From Chalciporus piperatus (Eukaryota; Basidiomycota; Agaricomycetes; Boletales; Boletaceae), in the NCBI GenBank assembly GCA_038093975.1, contig JBBPTG010000405.1:1-15918 (forward strand): a stretch of 15,918 nt of DNA, read 5' to 3'. Positions 7,920 through 15,918 of the stretch are shown in pieces. Numbering within the stretch: the first letter of the stretch is position 1; the number at the start of each line of letters is the position of its first letter. The translations under genes were made by a program, and so were the position numbers. The notes beneath the pieces were generated by a model. The model made no database searches, was not told where the DNA came from, and saw only the letters and a program-made list of their open reading frames with translations.

Positions 7920-9100
7920 TTTCCCTTCATTTCGATATCTTTCATATCGTAGAAGTAAGCCTTCATTTCGTCGAATGAACGGCCTTCAAGAGCACTAGAT
8001 TCGGTAGACAGTTCTCTCACCTGTCTCTTCTGAAGTTTGCAGGCACGTTTGTGTTCGCCTCGTGACCAACCGCAGCCCTTGCATTTGGTACTAGGTACCG
8101 GACATTGCTGTTTTGGATGTCCCAGTTTCCCACAGTTCCAACAATTTCCTTGTTTCTTCTCTTTGAAATTGCTTGTGGCCGCCTTCACGGCAGATGGTGC
8201 TTCTTCCTCTTCTATCTCACCTTCTTCAATCTCGGCAGAACCTATATCCATTGGGGCGCCACGACCCGGTTGTGTGCCCGTGTTGGTATATTTATATCGC
8301 GGGGTATCACCTGCGGTTCCTGTCTTGATCATGGAGATAAGCTGTTTCCTTCCTGCAAGGAGGCATAGTTCTTCGACATATGTGTCATATTTGTCGAGTC
8401 GACCTTTTTCCATTAAGATCCGATGTGTGATTTCTGGATCTGCGTTTAGCTCTAGAAGTTCGATGTGTCGCGCATCGTCCCAATCGTCCATAAGGCGATG
8501 AGTCTGGAACGTGGTAAGGAATTTCTCCATAGACATCTTGCCTTGTTTCAGATTCTTGATCTGATTGCGGTGATATTCCACTTCGTTACCCGAGCGGAAT
8601 TGATCGGTGATACGTTTATGGAACTCGGCGGAAGTATATGTGGTTCCATTTTCCAAGATGTCATGTGTCATGGCTCGTGAGAAAGTAGCGGCGTCTCCTC
8701 CTGTCATTCGACTAAGGATAGCTCTGATCGCCGTCATTCCGGTTAACACGGTGTTGTTTTCATCTAGCCATGCGCGGACTCTTGTCCACCATTCTTCGAA
8801 CTTCTTTCCTCTAGCTCCGTCATAGTCTCCTGGATCTTTGACGATCTTGGATAACTTAGGTCCGCTAGGTCCGACTGTAGGAGCTGGTATTGCGCCAGGC
8901 ACTTGAATGGCTTGTACTTGCGCTTCAAGCTGCAAGACGTTATTGTTTAGATTTTGATTTAACCTCTGAGCGTTGGTAAGCTGATCCGTCATAGTTTCTA
9001 ACGCTAGTCTCAGTTGCGTTCCAAGATCCCGTATGGACGCGTCACGATGTCCGAGAATGCCTGTTAAGGCGGCTGCTAAGTCTGGGGCGAGAACCGACAT
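7904..9100 (-). CDS. gag: Ty3/gypsy Gag (capsid-nucleocapsid)
   Basis: An ATG at 9100 opens 398 aa. Residues about 20-65 look like a coiled coil (QLRLALETMTDQLTNAQ). The retrotrans_gag-like capsid core spans about 85-255 (KKFEEWWTRVRAWLDEN, TYTSAEFHKRITDQF, NLKQGKMSMEKFLTTF). A short acidic stretch (EIEEGEIEEEE) precedes a CCHC zinc knuckle, CWNCGKLGHPKQQC, at 320-333. A second Cys/His group (CKGCGWSRGEHKRAC) follows at 340-354. Gag packages element RNA into virus-like particles (family knowledge). The frame is intact. The 3' end overlaps pol, which lies in the -1 frame. The extra ORF upstream stops 41 bp before this ATG. Confidence 0.9.
   Translation of the reverse strand: MSVLAPDLAAALTGILGHRDASIRDLGTQLRLALETMTDQLTNAQRLNQNLNNNVLQLEAQVQAIQVPGAIPAPTVGPSGPKLSKIVKDPGDYDGARGKKFEEWWTRVRAWLDENNTVLTGMTAIRAILSRMTGGDAATFSRAMTHDILENGTTYTSAEFHKRITDQFRSGNEVEYHRNQIKNLKQGKMSMEKFLTTFQTHRLMDDWDDARHIELLELNADPEITHRILMEKGRLDKYDTYVEELCLLAGRKQLISMIKTGTAGDTPRYKYTNTGTQPGRGAPMDIGSAEIEEGEIEEEEAPSAVKAATSNFKEKKQGNCWNCGKLGHPKQQCPVPSTKCKGCGWSRGEHKRACKLQKRQVRELSTESSALEGRSFDEMKAYFYDMKDIEMKGKGKVA
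7919..7925 (-). promoter_or_regulatory. predicted -1 ribosomal frameshift heptamer (gag to pol)
   Basis: On the - strand the gag frame reads AAG GGA AAA GGC. The last G with GGA AAA forms G GGA AAA, a canonical X XXY YYZ slippery heptamer. It lies 12 bp before the gag stop codon (7906-7904). A -1 slip moves ribosomes exactly into the pol frame, which is then open through protease and RT. No strong downstream pseudoknot was obvious by eye. Confidence 0.65.
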
Positions 9101-9141
9101 TCTTGATGCACTAGAATGGAAGGGATAAAACTAGATTTATT

Positions 9142-10357
9142 TCAGATCTCTTGAGATCCTTCAAGGGTTTCTCCTGATAACGAAGCAGGGGCGTCTCTCT
9201 GATAAGGTGGCGGTGGAATGCTTCTTCTGATGGAATGAGGTGCGGGATAGTAAAGTTGCACTCCTGGTGCGTTTGTCTCTCTTAGTCCTCCTTCGTCTTC
9301 ACTGTCTGATTCTACTAATCCTGGTAATTCTTCGTCCTCTTCTAACTCTGCTTGTGATACAACAGGGGAAAGGGGAGGAGTAGGGGGAGTTACAACACGG
9401 TTTCTGTGTGTTACAAGGATATATGCGAAATCAAAGGTAACGCGAAGGTCGTCTGAGAGAATTACGTGGCCGAAGATGAGGTATAAAAGTATCAGGGAGC
9501 CCTGTAAGCTGTACTGGGCGAATCTTCCTAAGAGGGATGAGAGGCTTATGGCAGCGAGTGCGCCGAGTAGGACGCGGGGTTGATACTCTCTCCTTAATAC
9601 GTATATCGGCGTCCTCTGGGATACCTCTAAGTAGCCTGTCGCCTCGTCTGCGTTGACGTACCCGATCGTCAATGTTCTCTCGAATCGCCTTCTCACCTGC
9701 CGGGGATATAAGCGTGTGATAGAGAGCGCGGCGGAAACTTTCCGTACGGCCAGAGACTCCAATGGGGAATTGGTGTTGAAGAGCAAGAAGATCCTCGTTG
9801 ACGCTTGTCCAATCGACGGGCTCAGCGAGCGGGGTTGGGGCTCTGGGGATGGAGGAGGCACGGTAGTATAACTCTTCAACGCCGAAGGCGTTGGCTAGTA
9901 TCTGCTGGGGGTTGGGTGGCGGCGATGACCGAATAGCCTTGATAGGCGGGAGTGATGGGTAGCGACGACGGTCGATCTGAAGATCGGCGGGGTTAACAGT
10001 TGATATGTGACGTGGGTAAGGGGGTATTACCGGTTCTTCCAACCAATCGACGTATAGATCGGAGTAGTCAGGCCTTGGCTCGATAGGCACTGAGTACTGT
10101 TCGATGAATCTCCTCTCTTCTTCTTCGAATCGCGCCCGAGTTTGAGCGACTTCTTCTTGGATACGAGCGTTCTCTCGCTCGAGGTCTGCGATGATATTGG
10201 TAAAGGCTGGGTATACCTCTACAGCGTTTCCAAGCTTCGTGATGACGTTGACGAAGTCGGGGTTGTTCTTGACAGCGGGGAGATCAAGTATCCCGTTCCA
10301 CTGGATGGAAGGGACAGGGGACGCGGCGCGCTGAGATGCGGCGGGGTTGCTCGACAC
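9142..10357 (-). CDS. extra ORF upstream of gag, spliced, with hydrophobic segment
   Basis: No family recognised. Two overlapping frames are joined by a 49-bp intron, 9696-9648 (GTGAGA..ACGCAG); the join is in frame. Exons are 10357-9697 and 9647-9142, 388 codons plus stop. Near the N-terminus is a charged helical, probably coiled-coil segment (ADLERENARIQEEVAQTRAR). A Pro-rich middle follows. After the intron come one or two hydrophobic stretches (VLLGALAAISLSSLLG; SLILLYLIFGHVIL). The tail is acidic and Pro-rich. No ATG exists in the first exon: it opens with GTG straight after an AG (10358-10357), so an upstream leader exon ending in A could give a split ATG. A candidate donor is near 10538. 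It lies between promoter and gag on the same strand, so it probably belongs to the retroelement. Other acceptors (9636, 9627) also keep frame. Confidence 0.55.
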
Positions 10358-10629
10358 TTATTCAAAAACAAGGTCAGCGATGACGAGGCGCGTACAAGCA
10401 GCGCGGTACCCACTAGTGATCAACGGTTGAAGTGGCGTACAAGAACACGTGTGGTAGCGACGAGACGCTAAGACAAAAGAAAATATTAGTCTTGTTCTAA
10501 TGAAACGACTCAACTCAACTAAGAGCTAAGACTCACACTAGACAATAGCGAGCCGATGAACTTGGCTGAGGTTCGATGAGGAAACTCCAGGAGAACAAGA
10601 CTGGAGAGTCCAGTGCTTGTCGACCCGGG

Positions 10630-10637
10630 TTTATATA
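10630..10637 (-). promoter_or_regulatory. TATA box of the gypsy element
   Basis: TATATAAA on the - strand, followed by a GC-rich CCCGGGTCGAC. A start around 10600 would place the RNA 5' end about 250 bp before the extra ORF, as expected for an LTR promoter. Confidence 0.6.
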
Positions 10638-10692
10638 CTATTGTCAATGTTTGTACATGTTGTGACTAAACCTTATCGTAGGTGACTGGGTA

Positions 10693-10804
10693 TGACTCAT
10701 ACTGACTACTAGCCAATGGCGTAACTAGCTCTACTGCGTAATGAGTAAGCGTGAGTCATATGATGAGTAATGCTGACTGATGCTGACGAGTGAGCGGTGA
10801 GTCA
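10693..10804. promoter_or_regulatory. three Gcn4/AP-1-type sites (TGASTCA)
   Basis: TGACTCA at 10693-10699, and TGAGTCA at 10752-10758 and 10798-10804, all upstream of the TATA box. This 7-bp palindrome is the consensus of fungal Gcn4/Cpc1 bZIP factors. Three exact copies in 112 bp suggest stress- or starvation-linked transcription of the element (inference). Confidence 0.55.
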
Positions 10805-10918
10805 TCAGTTAGTAAGCGAAGGTCTAGACCTAGCTTATGTAAGTAAGTCACGTGATGCGATAAGATAAGATAACAAAAGAGAAAGTGAAACGACTAAGTC
10901 CACGAAACGAAGAGAAAC

Positions 10919-13900
10919 CTAGTAAGCGTAATGGAATGTAGGGATGATTAGGATAAGGAATGGAGCGTTCGTAACAGCATGCCGACTGAAAACCACTCCA
11001 CCAAACCAATAATAGGCATGAAATGTGGCATGACTCTGAGAAATGAGAGGAGCGAGGTCGTTGGGCACAGGCTTCTTGCGGATGGCCCCGCTGGATGTCA
11101 CGAAGGCGGAGGCTGGTTCGTGGTCGATATGCTTCTCAAACAAGGCTTGGCATTCTTTGAGAGCAGGTGGGCAATCGGATCGTAAAATCCAGCGGCGAAG
11201 TTTGGCTCCTTGAATGAAAGACTGCAGAATGGTTTCTTCAAGTTCACCTGGTGAATCGTCAGTCAGTCAGTGTCAAAAATTCACCCCATCAACGTACCAA
11301 ATTTGTGGTTGGTCAGCAAGCGTTGTAGTTGGCCAATGAGGCGTTCGAAGGGGAAACACCACCAAGAGCGCACAGGCCCAAAAAGCTTGAGATAATCGTA
11401 TATGTGGCATGCCATATGCCCATTTGGCCGTAAGGAGGCGTCGGGCAAAACCTGTGGCAAATCAGCTAACCACGAGGTAATACATGTTTGATAAGCTGTC
11501 ATGCGAGACTCGGTCATGACGCGATAGCAAGCAATCAGAATTGCAGAGACAAGCTGCATAGTGTGGTCCAGAACACGTCGCGAGTCATCTGCTACCTTTC
11601 TGGATGAATGCTCTGACCCCTCACCCCACACACTGATGAGTGCGATAGGCAGGAATACAGTGGCCATGGTTCGCCATTCGTCAGCCTTCAGGGTGCCTGC
11701 TCTCGCCTCCCCGAAGTTTTTCGGAACTGACCTCAGCCACGAGGGTGTATCCGTTTGCTCGATAACCTGTTGGATGCGACGCATTACATGTGGGGTGGAT
11801 GTCTGGAGCTGGGGAGTGGGCATCATCGGTTGGGTCCGTCGCTGCGTGAAGATTAGCGAACGGAGACGAAGATAGAGATGTGCTGTGCCCACCCATTCAA
11901 TGAGCGAATGAACCCAGTGTTGTTTGTACACCCGTCCTGGGCCATTTTTCAATGGTGATAGGCCGAGCCCTTCGGCAACGAATTTCAACGCGGGGGTGTT
12001 CTTCGCGGTTAACTTGCGCTCTAAATTATCAAGGTGCTCTTGGATACACCGATCTTCTTCGCCATCGCCCTGGATGTCCGCAGCACTGAGCAGTAGAGAT
12101 TGGACACTCTTGACGTTCTTCCGGTCGTTCGCGCTGAGCAGTTTCGCCTCCGCTGATGTATCGATGCAGCGGAAATCTGTGTTGAATGCGGGGCGGATGT
12201 CCGATTCGGTTTGCCTTTTGGTTGCGAGAGTCGTTGTAAGCCCGAGAAATTCACGGAAGTGACTCTGAGCTAGTCCCTCGAGTAAACAATGCATGGAGTC
12301 GACAACCAGTTGGCGAGCTGGGTCCCAGTATGGGAGATGCCAAAGAGATGACCATCGAACACCGTGCCGAACAAATAATTTGGGACGCTCGTTGGAGGGA
12401 GCATCCCTGTAAGCTTCGGCATGAGAGCGAAGGGTATCTTTGTCGCGAAATTTCCAGTCGGAAGAATGAACATCTGTCCTCCCAAGAGTCGAAGTATGAT
12501 GGCAATGGCAAGTGCTGCAATAAAAATGACTAGTTGCAGCAGCCATTTGGACAGTTTTCCTCGCGGCTGGGAGATCACAGACGACGCATGCGACAGCAGA
12601 ACGTGTGACGCGTTCCCGAGCGGAGGCGGTACGAGAAAAACGAATGCCCCTGCCCCAACTCTCCACCAGGTCGTCTATGAGGGGATCCAGGAAGTGGTTA
12701 AGTTGGTCGCCGGAGGGTTCGTGCAGACCAGGAACGATGCCCGCAAGGTACATGTTCTCCGGTTTGTATCGGATGTCGGTGGGGAGGTTTAAGCAGGCGC
12801 AGGAAATTATACCACACGAAGTGGTTGCGTTGCGCTGGCGGTTCCCTTCCACATTGAAGAAGTCTACATTCAAGGAGAATAGATAGCGGCCCTCGTCACC
12901 ACGATCGATGAACAACCGGTCACCACATGGTCCGGTGAATGTGCGTAGAAATTCGGCGTCCCACACATCTTTTGCGAACGTCGGTACCGACTTCTGCGAG
13001 TTCTTTGCGAGATCATCACATGAAGCGTCCATCAGAGCTTCAAGCTCCGGTCTCGACAACAAACCGGCCAGGTAATCATGGAAGTGATGGTAGACAAATG
13101 ATTTGATAGGGGTGCTGCAGCTGTCAGTTGGGTCGCTCAGGAGGATAGTGTTGCAGGGTCCGTCCTCTGGTCGAGGTTTGTTGGTGCAATGAAGGGGATA
13201 GGTGGGTTTGAACCCCGGGTTGTCGATCGGTTTGTAGGTGCAATTGCACTGCGGACATACCGCATAGGTGGTGGTGCGACCTTCGAGATTGAATCGAGAG
13301 AGAGCAGTTTTCACGGTCCTGGGAATTTGCGCGAGGGTGTGATCACGAATGGTCCCTGTTTGTGCGCCAATGAGCTTGAAGGCCAAGGATAGGATGATCG
13401 ATAGAATACCGAGGAAGAAGTCCCCACAAGCACGACTGACGCCGAACCGGACCACGCTGACTACAGCGAGGAAAAGTGAGACCTGCGCAACTTCGTCACA
13501 GCGATCGACTGGTGGATCAAAGTGATGGGCTAATGAACGCCATTAGTAAGAATCAAAACCGTGTGGGGAAAGGTACGTACAGGAGTCATACGCCCGAGGC
13601 ACATCAGCCACTCTGGAGGGCACCTCAGAACGATTCTGAGGATCTTGCAAATTCCTAGAGGCTGTTTCAAAAACGATGGTTAGAATTGAATTATGCTGCT
13701 CACCTTTGTTCAGATACGTTTGGATCTGCGCAAACCGAGCTACCTGGTGCATAATCCTGTACCGTCGTACGGTTGGACTCCGGGGCACTGTCAACGATGG
13801 ATGTTGAATGGGCGGTTAGGTAGTGAGCAGAATGAATGAGTACCTTTCAGCCAGAGAGATTCGGCCAATTGCACTGGCAACCTCGCTAACATCCGGGGCT

Positions 13901-14350
13901 GGAAGGTCACGATGCGATGTAGAGGCATGCTGCGTTTGGAAGTCCTGACGAGAAGTCCACAGTTTGCTGGGCTGCGAGTCAAGGTGAGGACCATCGTCGT
14001 TGAGCGTACTGGCAAAAAGAGCGGCGACAATGGTGTCGAGATCGAGATCTGGCTGATATATCATTAGCAAGGCAGTACAAGGGAACGGCTAGTTGAAATC
14101 CTACTTCTGCCTGCGAAGTACCCTGGGTTGCGGACATAGTCTCCTGGGAGAGGAGCGAACCAGCGAGATTCACGACACCTGCTTTACGAGCTTCATTGCC
14201 AGTGCGATCAGGTGTGACATTCCGAAGGTGAATGTGCCTGAAGCGCTCTGGCTGGCACTTGCCAGGAGGGTTCCTGGCAACACCGTCTTCGCTGAGTTCG
14301 CAACAGGCTGCACACAGACAGCGGTAATAGTGTTCTTTGCGGGCAGGCAT
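10919..14350 (-). CDS. Tnp2-type (Transposase_21, CACTA) transposase, six exons, C-terminus cut short
   Basis: Exons: 14350-14105, 14052-13844, 13787-13704, 13654-13581, 13529-11298, 11247-10919. The introns are 49-56 bp GT-AG and all joins keep one frame, giving 1057 aa from the ATG at 14350. An N-terminal Cys cluster (YYRCLCAACC) and a disordered linker come first. A hydrophobic stretch (VSLFLAVVSVVRFG, about 220) precedes a zinc-like group (VCPQCNCTY, about 295). The DDE-type core follows: FSLNVDFFNVEGN (D427), ACVVCDLPAARK (D523) with FYCSTCHCHH, and VVDSMHCLLEGL (D615). The last exon gives GELEETILQSFIQGAKLRRW and FHAYYWFGGVVFSRH, as expected for the family. It then ends after PTFHYAY, where relatives usually continue about 100 residues or more (from memory). 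The protein would cut and join CACTA-type ends. The catalytic residues remain, but the truncation makes activity doubtful. Intron 3 uses the acceptor at 13656-13655, because the nearer AG would bring in a stop. Confidence 0.85.
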
Positions 14351-14550
14351 GCAGAAAGGACGATAGATTGGAGGAGGGAAGGGCCGCAATATTAAAAGGG
14401 TACCAACACGAAGATAACACAATACATACCAAAGAAAGACATAAACAGGACAACGTTCATTATCAGCGCCAAGAAGCAGGGGGGTTAGGCGACGACGATA
14501 CCTGGACAACAAATTAATAAGGCCAGGGAAACAATGAGGACGATACCTCT

Positions 14551-14615
14551 TTGTATTGGTCGTCTGGGTCGTTGCAAGGCCTCCTTGTATTCTTGTATTG
14601 ATCATCTGGGTCGTT
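14551..14615. repeat. 23-bp direct repeat, two copies
   Basis: TTGTATTGGTCGTCTGGGTC-type sequence at 14551-14573 recurs at 14593-14615 with two differences (spacing 42 bp). It lies 200-265 bp upstream of the transposase ATG and may be a subterminal repeat of the DNA transposon. Bases 14351-14550 hold nothing else I can name. Confidence 0.65.
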
Positions 14616-14712
14616 CAAGACCTTTCGGCCACCATGTACATTGTACATTTTTCTACATCTTGTACTACGAATGGTAACTAAGAATCCGTTAATTGTACTA
14701 TACGGTAAAGTG

Positions 14713-14735
14713 TACCCACCACAGCGTGGTGGGTA
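14713..14735. repeat. perfect 10-bp hairpin
   Basis: TACCCACCAC (14713-14722), loop AGC, GTGGTGGGTA (14726-14735). The stem is exact and GC-rich. Function unknown. Confidence 0.85.
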
Positions 14736-14777
14736 GGTAGAAGTAGCTAACGAAGAGAGGAAAGCTTACCTAATTTC

Positions 14778-14898
14778 GTGAGCGGGTTGATATTGAGAAT
14801 CGAACTCAGTCGGGCGATGCCGTGCACGTGATAATTACAGTACGCTGCCAGCAGCAAGCGGCATCGCCCGACTGAGTTCTCAATATCAACCCGCTCAC
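14778..14898. repeat. 121-bp foldback (40-bp inverted repeat)
   Basis: The left arm, 14778-14822, begins GTGAGCGGGTTGATATTGAG. The right arm, 14859-14898, is its exact reverse complement except that the left arm carries five extra bases (TCGAA at about 14800-14804). The loop is 36 bp. No flanking target-site duplication was seen. It resembles a foldback/MITE-type element. On the - strand the extra bases create a tRNA T-loop-like GAGTTCGATTCTC; I do not call it a tRNA gene. Confidence 0.85.
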
Positions 14899-14956
14899 AC
14901 TACAATGTATCGTAAATACGTAGCACAAAAACTGTAGAAGTGTTCCGTTGTAACAT

Positions 14957-15279
14957 GGCGTGCTAGATCTAGTCTTATCGTCTACCCAAGCATCATCGTC
15001 GCAGCAAAATCAATAGCGGTGTCTACTGCTCTCGCACTCGGTACTTTGTACGTTTGGTTCGCATCGCTGCTGCTCGTTATATCTAATGACCAATCGCTAC
15101 AGCGGAAACACGAGGACTACACGTACGGCGTGCTAGATCAAGTCTTATCGTCTACCCAAGCATCATCGTCGCAGCAAAATCAATAGCGGTGTCTACTGCT
15201 CTCGCACTCGGTACTTTGTACATTTGGTTCGCATCGCTGCTTCTCGTTATATCTAATGACCAATCGCTACAGCGGAAAC
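14957..15279. repeat. 153-bp near-perfect tandem duplication
   Basis: Copy 1 is 14957-15109 and copy 2 is 15127-15279 (offset 170), separated by 17 bp. I count three differences in 153 bp. Both copies begin GGCGTGCTAGATC and end CTACAGCGGAAAC. No open frame of note runs through them. The near-identity points to a recent duplication. Bases 14899-14956 and 15280-15327 show nothing recognisable. Confidence 0.9.
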
Positions 15280-15327
15280 TTTTCATTTCTGGCTCGGTGC
15301 TCTAGTTAAGGTGTGCGCCCTCTCACC

Positions 15328-15918
15328 TCAACTAGCCCGCAATACTGCTACTGTCAAACTAATACCAATGCCATGTGGTTTTCTACATCTCGCTGCGACT
15401 CTATATTTCCCTGCCCCACAACACTGTTCTGAACTCTCTGGGGAAAAAGTGTTGGACTCCCACCCGCCTTCCGTCGGGTAACAGGCCTCGTAGATTCCCG
15501 AATGACCTGTGCCTTTGTCTCTCGCGGCACGTCCTTTTCCGGAATGACCTGTGCATTTGTCTCTCGTGGCACGTCCTTTGGCTCCATCTGGGGAGCGTTC
15601 CTGGTTTCGGAGCCTTTGAAATGGTACTGATTCCACAATCCCTTCACATCCGTCAAGCTTGCCTGCGAGCCCGACTGAGGGGATTTGGTGCTGTAAGCTC
15701 AACGTACTTCCATGAAGAGACTCTTGCTAACTTACAGTTGTTTGGTATATGATCAGCGCAACCATGCTAACCGCCAGCAAGTGAATCACGATCTGTATAA
15801 CCGTCCTGAAGGCGGTCCACGAAGAAATGATGTCCGGGTCTCGCTTGCTTGAGGGTATGCGTTTCCTCCAGATATTGATGTCGGTTTCATACTCATTACT
15901 GGACGATGCAGTGGCGAT
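15328..15918 (-). CDS. partial unknown gene with one predicted membrane segment (5' end beyond window)
   Basis: The - strand is open from the window edge, 15918, to 15736 (61 codons, no start). A GTAAGT donor at 15735 and a TTACAG acceptor at 15692-15691 (45-bp intron) lead in frame to 15690-15328, which ends in TGA. The first exon holds a hydrophobic stretch, VIQIVIHLLAVSMVALIIY, preceded by a charged region (WRKRIPSSKRDPD), like a single-pass membrane protein. The second exon carries a 14-residue tandem repeat (KGRATRDKCTGHSG) encoded by a 42-bp repeat. I recognise no family. The second exon has weak composition support; translation could stop or splice elsewhere. Confidence 0.45.
15498..15581. 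repeat. 42-bp tandem repeat, two copies
   Basis: Copies 15498-15539 and 15540-15581 differ at a few positions (shared core GAATGACCTGTGC). The unit is a multiple of three and stays open on the - strand, adding a 14-residue repeat to the partial gene. Confidence 0.85.

Larger units (their letters stand above)
10358..10918 (-). promoter_or_regulatory. gypsy leader / probable 5' LTR region
   Basis: No coding frame is seen. Reading the - strand there is a run of GATA-type sites (overlapping GATAAG on the + strand, 10859-10873), Gcn4-like sites, a TATA box, then a U5/leader-like stretch. The leader holds a possible donor (GTGAGT, 10536) and the acceptor at 10358-10357. I could not identify a primer-binding site or a matching 3' LTR. 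Confidence 0.5.
6378..10920 (-). mobile_element. Ty3/gypsy LTR retrotransposon, 5' portion
   Basis: In transcription order: leader/promoter (about 10920-10358), extra spliced ORF (10357-9142), gag (9100-7904), pol (7919-6378, truncated). The order gag-protease-RT and the RT motifs fit Ty3/gypsy. No second LTR is in the window, so LTR ends are not proven. A candidate 5' LTR start is the TGTTATC at 10875-10869 (- strand). The right boundary is bracketed by the abrupt end of Tnp2 coding sequence at 10919. The left boundary is the RT break at about 6378. Confidence 0.85.
10919..14616 (-). mobile_element. remnant of a CACTA (En/Spm-like) DNA transposon
   Basis: Defined by the Tnp2 gene plus its upstream flank. 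I found no convincing CACTA/TAGTG terminal pair: the 3' side is replaced by the gypsy leader at about 10919, and the 5' terminus was not recognised. Boundaries are therefore nominal. Confidence 0.5.

Noticed and set aside
9431..9640. Continuation of the first extra-ORF frame to 9431
   Set aside because: After the 49-bp intron the other frame gives a hydrophobic segment and acidic tail running to just before gag; the unspliced tail is Arg/Pro-rich with no structure.
13655..13662. Acceptor CAG at 13663-13662 for Tnp2 intron 3
   Set aside because: It would bring a stop codon two codons into the exon; the TAG acceptor 7 bp further on keeps the frame.
14778..14898. A functional tRNA gene
   Set aside because: The T-arm is only 4 of 5 pairs, A-box and D-arm are poor, and the near-perfect inverted repeat explains the pairing better.
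14893..14905. CACTACAATG as a CACTA transposon terminus
   Set aside because: Its orientation would place the element to the right, away from the Tnp2 gene, and no matching TAGTG end was found.

Overview
The window looks like repeat-rich DNA from a basidiomycete fungus, most likely an Agaricomycete. Genes are split by many 45-57 bp GT-AG introns. The recognisable genes are transposon families typical of mushroom genomes: a CxC5/CxC6 cysteine-cluster protein with a KDZ-like C-terminus, a Ty3/gypsy retroelement, and a spliced Tnp2 (Transposase_21, CACTA-type) transposase. Bacterial features (operons, Shine-Dalgarno sites, CRISPR) are absent. The species cannot be named from this sequence.

Left block (1-3841, + strand): a degenerate 8-bp minisatellite (1-480) is followed by two spliced genes of unknown function (about 507-2168 and 2803-3841). 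A GC-rich repeat tract and a TATA box lie between them. The two proteins differ at the N-terminus but share a C-terminal domain of about 85 residues (pattern F-x3-F-x3-F-x3-T-[YF]-Y-x2-R-x2-W followed by GY-x3-G), so they are paralogues or domain-sharing partners. The second gene appears to have its start codon split by an intron (A|TG).

Centre-left (4014-6213, - strand): a three-exon, 698-aa CxC5-CxC6-KDZ-like gene, convergent with the second gene. The three genes together may be cargo or machinery of one KDZ-type element; this is inference.

Centre (6378-about 10920, - strand): the 5' part of a Ty3/gypsy element. In transcription order it has a promoter/LTR-like leader with a TATA box and three Gcn4/AP-1-type sites, an unusual spliced ORF with a hydrophobic segment, gag with a CCHC knuckle, a predicted -1 frameshift heptamer, and pol with protease and reverse transcriptase. 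Pol breaks off just after the RT; RNase H, integrase and the 3' LTR are missing.

Right-centre (10919-14350, - strand): a six-exon Tnp2 transposase (1057 aa as reconstructed). Its C-terminus stops where the gypsy leader begins. The order KDZ block / truncated gypsy / truncated Tnp2 suggests successive nested insertions.

Right end (14351-15918): short direct repeats, a perfect 10-bp hairpin, a 121-bp foldback with tRNA-like sequence in one arm, a 153-bp near-perfect tandem duplication, and the 3' part of a gene of unknown function with one predicted membrane segment that runs off the window edge.
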